Shown here piece after piece: positions 55,760 to 64,000 of a DNA stretch of 64,000 nucleotides. This stretch comes from Symbiodinium natans (taxonomy: Eukaryota; Sar; Dinophyceae; Suessiales; Symbiodiniaceae), in contig CAJNDS010002035.1 of the NCBI GenBank assembly GCA_905221605.1, forward strand, positions 209,055 through 273,054, read 5' to 3'. The first letter of the stretch is position 1, and every line of letters begins with the position of its first letter. The position numbers and the translations under genes were made by a program. The notes under the pieces were generated by a model that saw only the letters and a program-made list of their open reading frames with translations, had not been told where the DNA came from and did no database searches.

Positions 55760-55848
55760 GTTGGGCACTGGACTTTCTGCAGCGCGCCTGGCTTCCTCTC
55801 CTACTCCTTTGGGGCAGGGCCCTGAGACCACCTTGAAGGTTCATGGTA
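55760..55848 (+). CDS. Exon before an intron made of MITE family A
   Basis: GACAG|GTTGGG acceptor. LGTGLSAARLASSPTPLGQG, PETTLK. AAG|GTTCATGG donor. Joined in frame to 55979. Confidence 0.5.
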
Positions 55849-55978
55849 CTTACAAACCAGTTATAAGTTATCACTGTACTTACAACCCACTTATCAGGCT
55901 TTGGAGTGCCCGAATAAGGGTAGAAGTACAGTTCTAAGTGCAGTTAGAATTGGTTAGTAAGTGCCATGAACCTCCAAG
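55849..55978. mobile_element. MITE family A copy acting as a complete intron candidate
   Basis: 130 bp with terminal inverted repeats GTTCATGGTACTTAC and GTGCCATGAACCTCCAAG. It starts GT, ends AG and separates two in-frame coding segments. Confidence 0.7.
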
Positions 55979-56011
55979 TACGAGACGTTTCGAAAAGGCA
56001 AGCCCTGCAAG
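55979..56011 (+). CDS. Exon after an intron made of MITE family A
   Basis: TAC GAG ACG TTT...: YETFRKGKPCK, phase 0, contiguous with the frame ending at 55848. Confidence 0.45.
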
Positions 56012-56728
56012 CAAAACCCCCAACCCCTAAACCCAAGACTCTAAAGCCTGAAGTCTACACCCTAAGTAATTTTTCCATTGTCGACCAACCATTGGGGGAA
56101 TTTTCATCATATTTGGCAGGGGGGTTCAGGGTCGTTGCAGCTTTCTGTAGGGGAGTGTGGGTTTGGGGTAAGGGGGGTTCAGGGTCTAGGGTTTAGGGTT
56201 TTAGGGTTTAGGGTTTAGGGTTTAGGGTTTTAGGGTTTAGGGCTCAGGGTCTAGGGTATTCATCCCAAGGGAGTCCTGGGACAAATGCTCCATCCCCCCC
56301 CCCCCACCCCGCCCAAAAAGAAGAAAAAAAGTTCCGCAGCCTCCGAACCCCCAGATCCTGAATCCCTCCGTACCCCTAAGACTTAAATGCTGAAAGCCCT
56401 GAACCTCGCGAAATCTCGCGAACACTAAGCCCCTAAGTCCCCAAGTCCTCCTTCGTCCTTGAACCCTCAGCCCTGAAGCCCTGAAGCCCTACTGCACTGG
56501 CAACCTCACGATTTGCGCGCCAAGGGGGAGCCCGCTTTGTCATGGGAGTTTCGTGCGCCTGGCACACCTTTGTCTAGTGGTTCTTAGCAGGGAGGTTCGG
56601 ACCACCTCTTCCCTTAGGGACCAAACGATCCCTAACATTGGGATCGTATTCCCTTTGCTACGATTATTCCTATTAGGGTATTGTCCTCAAGGTACATTCA
56701 GGGTTCCCCCCCCCCCCCCCCCCGCCCC

Positions 56729-56803
56729 CCATATCTTCAAGCTCCAATGGATGGACTGTGCCATCGCTGGGTTCTGGCATTGGAGCTTGGAGATATGAGG
56801 GGG
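56729..56803. mobile_element. Short hairpin element (CATATCTTCAAGCTCCAATG ends)
   Basis: CATATCTTCAAGCTCCAATG...CATTGGAGCTTGGAGATATG is an inverted repeat of 20 bp ends around a 35-bp loop. Confidence 0.75.
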
Positions 56804-56995
56804 TTTCCTAGGGTTTTGGATGCTCCAAGACGTTTTGGTAACGCGCAATGCCACTGTCCAAGCGAAGCGCGCATGCACGGAGTACGAGGGGTTTAGGGTT
56901 TAGGGTTTAGGGTTTAGGGTTTAGGGTTTAGGGTTTAGGGTTTGGGGTTTAGGGTTTCCTTAAACCCTTCCACCCTTCAACCCTGAAACCCCTGC

Positions 56996-57089
56996 AGCTG
57001 TGAGCTGGCCAGGCTGCCATATCTGTTCCACTGCCTGGCGCTGGAGTTGCTCCTCAAGGCTGCTAAGAAAGGGTCCCTGAACCCCTAGA
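56996..57089 (+). CDS. Exon candidate, possibly terminal
   Basis: CCCTGCAG|CTGTGAG acceptor. Reads CELARLPYLFHCLALELLLK, AAKKGSLNP and TAG; hydrophobic then basic. Confidence 0.5.
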
Positions 57090-57619
57090 CCCTGAATCCT
57101 AGAAAAAGTTTAGGGTTTGGATGGGTTTGTAGATATGTTTGGGTTTTGGGGTGGTTCTTATTGGGAGTAAGGCTCCCTGTTCAGCGGGAAGGGTTCGGGG
57201 TTTGGAGGCTTTAGGCAGAACGTAGATGTTCTGAGCATTTAGGGGGCTGGATTGTGTGGCGGCAACGTCGGCCGTAGACCCTCAACCCTTCTCCCTTAAC
57301 CCTGTTTCTTCGGGAATTCGGTACCTTTTATCCCTTCTTGGATACACCGGTTAGCTGTGCAGGGTACCTAAACCCTAAACCCGGGTACCTCATTCCCTCA
57401 TAAACCCTAAACCCCAAACCCTAAACCCCAAACCCTAAACCCCAAACCCTAAACCCCAAACCCTAAACCCCAAACCCGGGTACCTCATTCCCTCATTCCC
57501 TCTGAGGACCCGTCAGGGGAAAGCCGGCGCCTTGCGCAGACATTCGATGGCTTCAGAATTCAAGGGCTTAAGCACATCTTAAGCGCATAGGGGGGTGTTG
57601 TGGGTCAGGGGCATAAAGC

Positions 57620-57750
57620 AAAGCCCTAAACCCTAAACCCTAAACCCTAAACCCTAAACCCTAAACCCTAAACCCTAAACCCTAAGCCCTAAACCCTAAG
57701 CCCTCAACCCGAAACCCTAAACCCTAAACCCTGAACCCGAAACTCTAACG
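57620..57750 (-). repeat. Telomere-type tract (CCCTAAA)n
   Basis: About 18 units before the exon at 57811. Confidence 0.9.
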
Positions 57751-57810
57751 CCCTGCACAGGCTGTTGTGTTATTGGGTTTGGGGTATCTATTTGCACATC
57801 CGAATCCTTG

Positions 57811-57882
57811 CAGCGCTCCATTGTGGAGGTGCGAACGGCCTTTGCGGATCCTGGTACGGTGCAGCCGAAAGCCTGCTGCCCA
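57811..57882 (+). CDS. Exon candidate
   Basis: CCTTGCAG|CGC acceptor. RSIVEVRTAFADPGTVQPKA. The downstream edge is a TTTAGGG tract. Confidence 0.55.
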
Positions 57883-57897
57883 GGGTTTAGGGTTTAG

Positions 57898-57990
57898 GGT
57901 TCTTGGTAGCCCTGTAAGGTTCCTTTATAAAGAAAGCAAGCAGAAAGAGGGTACCCTTATCGTAATATGCAATATGGGCTACCAAGGGCT
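57898..57990. mobile_element. MITE family F copy
   Basis: TTCTTGGTAGCCCTGTAAG...AATATGGGCTACCAAGGG, inverted ends. Related to 21430-21590. Confidence 0.65.
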
Positions 57991-58683
57991 AGGGCTTTAG
58001 GGCTTTAGTGGGTTCCCGTTCCCATTGTTGCGGTTCGCGTTTCAGGGCTCATTGCTTTGGCGCTGAGGATGGGGTTGACTGATCCGTGAAGGGGCGGCTA
58101 GGGCGCTCAGGCCGGGGGACCACGTAGTATACCCTCAAAATGCTGCAATCCATACTCTAGGAACCCCCACAAAGGCCCGAACCCTGCAAGTGCTACACCC
58201 TAAGCCCTAAGCCTTGAACCCTATCGCAACCCGAAATGGTGGACATGACAAAAGCCTAGACTCCAGCTCTTGTCCTTGCCTGTTTCCCATTGAACCCGAT
58301 TTAAAGGTTGAAGCCCCGAACCCTATGGTTTAGGGTTTGGGGGTTTTGGGTTTTAGGAATTGGTGGCTAGGGTTTAGGGGGGTTTTGGGGGGGTTTAGGG
58401 GGGTTTAGGGGGGCTTAGGGGGGGTTTCGGGGGGTTTAGGGGCGTTTAGGGGGGGTTAGGGGGGTTTAGGAGGGGTTTAGGGGGGTTGAGAGTCCAAGCT
58501 TCGGCCCTTCGGTATTGACCTAAGCCCCTAGCATGAAACCCTCAACCCTCAACCCCAAACCCTAAACCCCAAACCCTAAACCCTAAACCCTAAACCCCAA
58601 ACCCTAAACCCGAAACCTAAACCCTAAACCCCAAACCCTAAACCCTAAACCCTAAACCCTAAACCCCAAACCCTCGACCCTTC

Positions 58684-58772
58684 CTTGCAAAGGCCTCCGA
58701 GAAGGCCCCGCGGCTTGAAGCTGAGCAGAAGGCCCTGCCGCTGCGCGGATGCAAGGCTGGAAGCACTTGGAG
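58684..58772 (+). CDS. Exon candidate ending at a MITE family A terminus
   Basis: LAKASEKAPRLEAEQKALPL, RGCKAGSTW. GGAG|GTTCATGG donor is the MITE end; an earlier GC donor AAG|GCTGG is possible. Confidence 0.55.
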
Positions 58773-59020
58773 GTTCATGGTACTTATCAACCAACTATAG
58801 CTGTACTTATGGGGTATAGGGTTTAGGGTTGAGGTACTTATCAACCAATTTTAACTGTACTTATAGGGTTTAGGGTTTAGGGTTGAGGATTTAGGGTTTA
58901 GGGTTTAGGGTTTAGGGTTACTGTACTTATAGCTGTACTTATAACCGTACGATGGCTAAGGGGCTTTTGGGTTAAGTCTGTCATAAGTACAGCTATCATT
59001 GGTTATCAAGTACCCCCAAG
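58773..59020. mobile_element. MITE family A copy enlarged by internal telomeric tracts
   Basis: GTTCATGGTACTTATC...GTACCCCCAAG. TTTAGGG/TTGAGGG units sit inside at 58819-58845 and 58866-58920, between duplicated AACTGTACTTAT segments. Confidence 0.7.
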
Positions 59021-59192
59021 CAGGGCGATAGGCTCAAGATGCGCTAGGGGCTCAGAGCGTAGCAAGTCTGGTTTGGGGTCTAAGGTTAGTTTTTGGGTTT
59101 GAGTCGTAACCCGTAAACCCTAAATATAAACCCTAAACCCCAAACCCTAAACCCTAAACCCTAAACCCTAAACCCTAAACCCCAAACCCTAG

Positions 59193-59280
59193 GTGGTTAT
59201 ATTGACGGACCTTGGTCAGGCTGTCGCTGGCGAGACCTCGCCCCCAAAGAGGCCGGAAGGGCAAGGAGCCGAAGCCCAAA
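59193..59280 (+). CDS. Exon candidate
   Basis: CCTAG|GTGGTTATATTG. VVILTDLGQAVAGETSPPKR.... Open into an (AACCCCCT)n array at 59290-59462. Confidence 0.45.
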
Positions 59281-59641
59281 CCCTCTCAACCCTCTCAACC
59301 CCCTCAACCCCCTCAACCCCCTCAAACCCCCCGCAAACCCCCCTCAAACCCCCTCAACCCCCTCAACCCCCTCAACCCCCTCAACCCCCTCAACCCCCTC
59401 AACCCCCTCAAACCCCTCAACCCCCTCAACCCCCTTAACCCCCTCAACTCCCTCAACCCCCTCAGCCCTGAACAGACCTGCGGTTTAGGGTTGAATGGGC
59501 TTCTTGGTTGTTGGGCCAGTAGGGCAAGTTAGGAGGGTTTAGGAAGGGGGGGGGTTTTAGGGTTTAGGGTTTCGGGCTACCCTATAAAGCCCTATGGAAC
59601 GCGCATGGTTCGAACGGCAGTGCGGTGACCATCCTGCTGGC

Positions 59642-59722
59642 AGGTCTTCGCAGGCTTCTGCTGAGCCCCCCCTGGGGCAGCAGATGGAGTACGGAGGCGC
59701 GAAGACCTGCACCTCCAAACCC
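59642..59722 (+). CDS. Exon candidate, several open frames
   Basis: CTGGCAG|GTCTTC. SSQASAEPPLGQQMEYGGAK is one reading. The frame is not decided. Confidence 0.35.
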
Positions 59723-59829
59723 TCAAATCCCAAACCCTAATTGGGAATTTGCGGTGATAAGGGACCCCTAGTACCCTGACCCCCCCCCCCCCAAACCCAA
59801 AACCCAAAACCCTAAACCTAAACCCTAAA

Positions 59830-59990
59830 GCCTACAGCCTAAACACTAAACCCTAAACCCTAAACCCTAAACCCTAAACCCTAAACCCTAAACCCTAAAC
59901 CCTAAACCCTAAACCCTAAACCCTAAACCCTAAACCCTAAACCCTAAACCCTAAACCCTAAACCCTAAAACCCTAAACCCTAAACCCTAG
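59830..59990 (-). repeat. Telomere-type tract (CCCTAAA)n
   Basis: About 23 units. Confidence 0.95.
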
Positions 59991-60030
59991 ACTCAGGGCC
60001 TAGGCCGACGTTGAGGGGCGGCATTCAAGC

Positions 60031-60149
60031 CCAGGTGGCTCGCCTGCCTCCCGCAGCTCGGGGGTCGGTAGCACCCACGATGGGCCCGGTACCGGAGCAC
60101 GTTCTCCTCGGGACCAGCACTGGTCCCTTAATAAAATCAGCCTGAACCC
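60031..60149 (+). CDS. Possible terminal exon
   Basis: AGCCCAG|GTG acceptor. VARLPPAARGSVAPTMGPVP, EHVLLGTSTGPLIKSA and TGA. AATAAA overlaps the last codons. Confidence 0.45.
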
Positions 60150-61306
60150 CCTGACACGAGACGCCCTGGAACGGGAGACGTTTTTGCAAGTGGGCGGTTG
60201 GCTTGTTTAGGCAACCCTAAGCCCATCCTGACATCTATGTCAACTCAGCACCCTTCCACCATCCTGGGCCCCAAACTGACAGCCCTTAAGCCAGCCTGTA
60301 CCTAAACCCTGAACCCTAAACCCTCAGCCCCTACATGCATATAAGCCCCTAAGCCCTAAACTCCTAAAACGCGAAGCTCCTGGTCTAGGGCGAAACCCCA
60401 AACCCATAACCCCAAGCCCCAAACCCTAAACCACCCTAAACCCCAAACCCTAGGGTTTCGAGCGATGCTGAGAAGCTTCCGGAATCCCAGTTCCGGTGTT
60501 TGGAGACCCTCAGATCCTAAACTCCCTCGAAACCCTAGGGTTTAGGGTTTTAGCACTAAACCCTAGACCCTCAAAATTCTAAACCTCTCAAACACAGGAA
60601 GCACCAGCAGCACCTCCAACAGCACCTGGCACTTTGGGCGAAGACCCAAGGAGGCTCGGGTGTCGAGGGGGTCGGGCTTCAAGGGTTTCAAGGGCTTTTG
60701 GGGAGGGGTTGGGAGTTTTAAGGCTTGTTTAGTCCTAAACCTAAACCCTGAACCCTAAACCCTAAGCCCTAAAGCCTAAACCCTAAAACCTGAACCTTGC
60801 AGGCTAAGGGGCTCTAGACTTTGATAGAGGGGGAGCCCGGGGGTCGGTAACGGCTCAGGGTTTGCAAGGGGTTTGGAGGCTTAGTGTTTTGGATTTAGGG
60901 TTTGGGGTTCAAGGGGTTAGGGTTTGGGGTTTCAGGGCCTAGGGTTTGGGGTTTAGGGTTTAGGGTTTAGGGGGGTTCAGTGGGTTTCGTGTTTTAGGCT
61001 TTGCGGCTCCTGGCTTAGGACCTTTTAGTTTCGGGCTCTTGGTTTGGGGGTTTGGGAGTTGAGGCTTATAGGGTTTGAGGGTGTAGGGCTTAGGGCTTCG
61101 AGCCTTCGGATGCAGGGGCCCCAAATTCCGTAAACCCTACAACCTCTGAGTCTAACCCGAAGCCCAGACCCTGTAAACCTGTTAGGCCCGAAACGCCCTA
61201 CAAATCCCACAATCCCTCTAAAGCCTGTAGGGTTTAGAGTTTAGGGTTTAGGGTTTAGGGTTTAGGGATAAACTCTCTAAGCCCTCTACAATCCTCGCTT
61301 GTGCAG

Positions 61307-61388
61307 GAGGCGGCTCTTGGTGAAGTCGAGGATGAAGCATGGTTGCAGCGGCGGCGCTGCCTACGCCGGGGGCTACGCCGTCCTGAAG
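61307..61388 (+). CDS. Exon with telomeric donor
   Basis: TTGTGCAG|GAG acceptor. EAALGEVEDEAWLQRRRCLR, RGLRRPE. G|GTTTAGGG donor, phase 1, fitting 62353. Confidence 0.6.
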
Positions 61389-61528
61389 GTTTAGGGTTTA
61401 GGGTTTAGGGCTTCGGGTTTAGGGTTTAGGGTTTCGGGTTCAGGGTTTGGGGTCTAGGGGTTATATAGGGTTTCGGGGCGCTACTTAGAAGGGACCCCAA
61501 GAACGGGTATGACCCCTATCCATACTTC

Positions 61529-61532
61529 ACAT

Positions 61533-61585
<53 letters not shown>
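61529..61585. repeat. (TC)n microsatellite
   Basis: About 28 dinucleotides. Confidence 0.98.
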
Positions 61586-61590
<5 letters not shown>

Positions 61591-61599
61591 CATGTCTGA

Positions 61600-61682
61600 G
61601 TATGGGTAGTTCTCTAAATTAGGGTCCCTTTTTTGGGTCCTTGTTAAGGGTGCCGCATTTTTTCAGGGGACCCAAGAAGCCA
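61600..61682. mobile_element. MITE family E copy
   Basis: GTATGGGTAGTTCTCTAAATTAGGGTCC...GGGGACCCAAGAAG, as at 6720 and 10095. Confidence 0.55.
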
Positions 61683-61690
61683 GGAGTTGC

Positions 61691-61915
61691 TTGAGTGAGC
61701 CGTTCCGCGAATTTTACACGGAAAAAAACCTTTTGGAAGCGTTGCGGGGGCCTTTTTCTGTAGACCGAAGAGAGAGCGCGCCACCGGTGGCAACTTTTGA
61801 CACGCTTGGGCCATGGACAACTGTGCATTCCATACGCCATGTAGACGACCATGGCGCATACATGCCGCATCACTGGAAAAGGCCTATACCCGTATATCAG
61901 TATAGACATAAATAG
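61691..61915 (+). CDS. Unassigned ORF segment without telomeric repeats
   Basis: After AAGCCAG|GAGT the frame reads SEPFREFYTEKNLLEALRGP... FDTLGPWTTVHSIRHVDDHG... to TAG: 74 codons, longer than any other non-repeat frame nearby. No family recognised. The minus-strand ORF here is less protein-like. Confidence 0.35.
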   Translation: MSEPFREFYTEKNLLEALRGPFSVDRRESAPPVATFDTLGPWTTVHSIRHVDDHGAYMPHHWKRPIPVYQYRHK

Positions 61916-61938
61916 TGCAAACCGTCCCTGGACAACTT

Positions 61939-62010
61939 CGCAAAGTGAGGCGAGGGCGCCGAAGTTCATCGACGAGTTCGGCAGTATGTGCAGCGAAAGG
62001 CCGGCCCCTT
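61939..62010 (+). CDS. Exon candidate (ARAPKFIDEFGSMCSERP)
   Basis: AAGTGAG|GCGAGG acceptor. Open frame with coding composition; the donor is unclear. Confidence 0.35.
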
Positions 62011-62219
62011 TAGCCCTGAACCCTAAAGCCCTAATCCCCAGCCCTAAGCCCTGGAATGAATCACACATGCTTGAGCCCTAAGCCCTTCAAACCCCTAGAC
62101 CCTCAAGCCATACTCCTCCCCAAGCCCTCAAGAATTACACCCAGATGCTCTGCAGCCCCTTAAGCCCTCCAGCCTTTGTCCCTGAAACCTTGGAGCCTTA
62201 GCCCCTGAACCTAAACCCC

Positions 62220-62336
62220 TACTTGGAGGTTCATGGGCACTTATAAGTAGGGTTACAAGTACCCTAAATAAGGGTTATAACCATAGTTTCCCTACCTTCT
62301 AACTTATAACCCTACTTATCCGTGCCCATGAACCCC
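62220..62336. mobile_element. MITE family A copy
   Basis: CTTGGAGGTTCATGGGCACTTATAAG...CGTGCCCATGAACCCC. Confidence 0.7.
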
Positions 62337-62352
62337 TAAACCCGCCGGACAG

Positions 62353-62418
62353 TTGCGGGAGTTCAGGTCAAGCCCGGTATGGAGCTTTTGGAGATTGCCG
62401 AGATGGTGCTCTGCCTGG
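62353..62418 (+). CDS. Exon candidate
   Basis: CGGACAG|TTGCGG acceptor. AGVQVKPGMELLEIAEMVLC, L. G|GTCACC donor. In phase with 61307-61388. Confidence 0.55.
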
Positions 62419-62949
62419 GTCACCGGGGGAAGTCTTTAGGGTTTAGGGTTTAGGGTTTAGGGTTTAGGGTTTAGGTCTCGTGCTGACCAGTTTGCTGATG
62501 TCTTTAAGGGTTGAGGGTTGTGGGGCTTGAAGCGTTGACGGCTGGAAGAAGAGAAAGGTGTCATGGCATGTTCTTGCTCATTCTCTCTCTTCCACGCGCA
62601 AGATGACATGTCGTAGTGCAGTCAGGGTAGGGTGTAGGGTGTAGGGTGTCGGGTTTAGGGTTCAGGGTTTAGGGTTTAGGGTTTAAGGGGAAGTATGAAG
62701 TAGCTCACGAGGCGGCCACAAGCATTCAAGCCCACAGCACGCAAGCTTGAAAACGCAAGGTCGAGCAGGCAGGGCACCCAGAGAGATCGCGATGCAGTGT
62801 TTAGGGTTTAGGGTTTGGGGTTTAGGGTTTGGGGTTTGGGGTTTGGGGTCTAGGGTTAGTAAACCCTCTAACCCCCTAACCCTGAAACCCGAATCTCTGA
62901 ACCCGACTGCTAGAGTCCAAGCAGAAATCCCTGAGCCCTTAGCCCAATA

Positions 62950-63240
62950 AACCCTGAATTCTGAACCCTAATCCCCAAACCCTAAACCCGGAACCCTAAA
63001 CCCTAAACGCTGACCCTAAACCGGAAACCCTAAACCCTAAACCCTAAACCGTAAACCCTAAACCCTAAACCCTAAACCCTGAACCCTGAATCCTGAACCC
63101 TAAACCCTAAACCCTCAACTTCACTCCTAGACTCCTAGACCCCTTTAGGGCAGCCGACTGCTTGCAGCCCTAAGTCCCAAACCCTAAGCCCTAAACCCTA
63201 AACCCTAAACCCTAAACCCTAAACCCGGAACTCTAAACCC
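62950..63240 (-). repeat. Telomere-type tracts (CCCTAAA)n, broken
   Basis: Two C-rich tracts (62950-63118 and 63178-63240) separated by a short spacer, before the exon at 63259. Confidence 0.9.
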
Positions 63241-63258
63241 CAACGATGCGCGTCCTTA

Positions 63259-63333
63259 CAGGCCTCCAGCAGCCTCGTCGGCTTCGACCCCCGGAATCCC
63301 CTCAGGCGCGGCTTGCATTCCGCGCGGATGCTT
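63259..63333 (+). CDS. Possible terminal exon
   Basis: TCCTTACAG|GCC acceptor. ASSSLVGFDPRNPLRRGLHS, ARML and TAG; or splices before the following TTTAGGG. Confidence 0.5.
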
Positions 63334-63529
63334 TAGGGGGTTTAGGGCTCCACCGTTTGTAGGGTTTTAGGTTGAGGGTTTGGGATTTAGTATCGGGTTT
63401 AGGGTTTAAGGCTGCTTCGTCCTCAGGAGAGGCTGGGCCTTTCCGACGGGCCTCTCCCTGAACGAAGTTGCCGGGAGCCCTGCTTGAGCAATTCCGTGCC
63501 CGTGCCCGCTAAGCCCCAATCCCAAGGCC

Positions 63530-64000
63530 CTGCACTACTTACTACTTAATTACTACTTACTACTTAGTTACTATTGACTACTGACTACTTACTACTTTCT
63601 ACTTGCGACTTGCGACTTGCGACTTACGACTTACGACTTACCACTTACCACTTACCACTTACTGCTTACTACTTGCTACTTACTACTTCCTGCTTACTGC
63701 TTACTACTTACCACCTACTACCTACTACCTACTACCTACTACCTACTACCTTACTACCTACTACCTACTGCCTACTACCTACTACCTACTGCCTACTGCC
63801 TACTACCTACTGCCTACTACTTACTGCCTACTACTTACTACCTACTACTTACTACCTACTACCGACTACCGACTACCTAGTACCTACTACCTAGTACCTA
63901 CTACCTAGTACCTACTACCTAGTACCTACTACCTACTACCTACTACTACCTACTACCTCCTACTACCTCCTACTACCTCCTACTACCTCCTACTACCTCC
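63530..64000. repeat. 7-bp satellite (TACTACC/TACTACT/TACTGCC)n running off the window
   Basis: Starts as TTACTAC, passes through GCGACTT and TACCACT variants, then TACTACC, and ends as CTCCTACTAC. The TTYYLLP ORFs are its translation. Confidence 0.95.

Noticed and set aside
61619-62068. 149-codon minus-strand ORF
   Set aside because: Includes translated MITE and telomeric sequence at both ends; the plus-strand frame is more protein-like.
62353-62418. VKPGMELLEIAE as methionine aminopeptidase 2
   Set aside because: The short motif is tempting, but no neighbouring exon matches the rest of that family.
63574-63908. TTYYLLP repeat ORFs
   Set aside because: Translations of the TACTACC satellite.

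Overview
This window looks like a nuclear segment of a unicellular eukaryote, most likely a dinoflagellate-type alveolate; a green alga is a less likely alternative. The grounds are: no bacterial gene layout, plant/alga/alveolate-type telomere repeats (TTTAGGG/CCCTAAA) throughout the interior, very small exons in GC-rich spacers, frequent GC 5' splice sites beside GT, and every recognisable exon on the + strand. The long ORFs are mostly translations of repeats and are not genes.

The architecture is 'spacer - 7-bp repeat tract - spacer'. Many spacers are 30-110 nt coding exons. They tend to have a C-rich (CCCTAAA)n tract upstream and a G-rich (TTTAGGG)n tract downstream, so many introns begin with TTTAGGG repeats and end with the complementary CCCTAAA repeats. 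Several 5' splice sites are the repeat itself (exon|GTTTAGGG), and a few 3' sites are TTTAG|GG.

Layout: 1-5.7 kb, 3' part of an unidentified gene ending in TGA at 5661. 6.2-9.4 kb, two further exons. 10.2-27.3 kb, a divergent alpha-tubulin-like gene in about 24 exons; its intron 7 (13.2-18.4 kb) holds satellites, a 100-N gap and a probable assembly duplication. 28.2-34.9 kb, a coiled-coil gene of about 15 exons with matching splice phases. 35.7-41.2 kb, a second coiled-coil-like gene. 41.8-45 kb, weaker exon candidates. 46.0-48.1 kb, a possible small three-exon gene. 49.4-50.7 kb, the end of another coiled-coil gene. 52.3 kb onward, a gene start with canonical splice sites. 54-63.4 kb, many single exon candidates. 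63.5-64 kb, a TACTACC satellite running off the window.

Short terminal-inverted-repeat (MITE-like) families are scattered through the introns. Some copies are split by telomeric tracts. At least one family has ends that read as intron ends (AAG|GTTCATGG...CCTCCAAG|), which suggests introner-like elements. All homology statements come from reading translations by eye against remembered family motifs; no alignment or database search was run.
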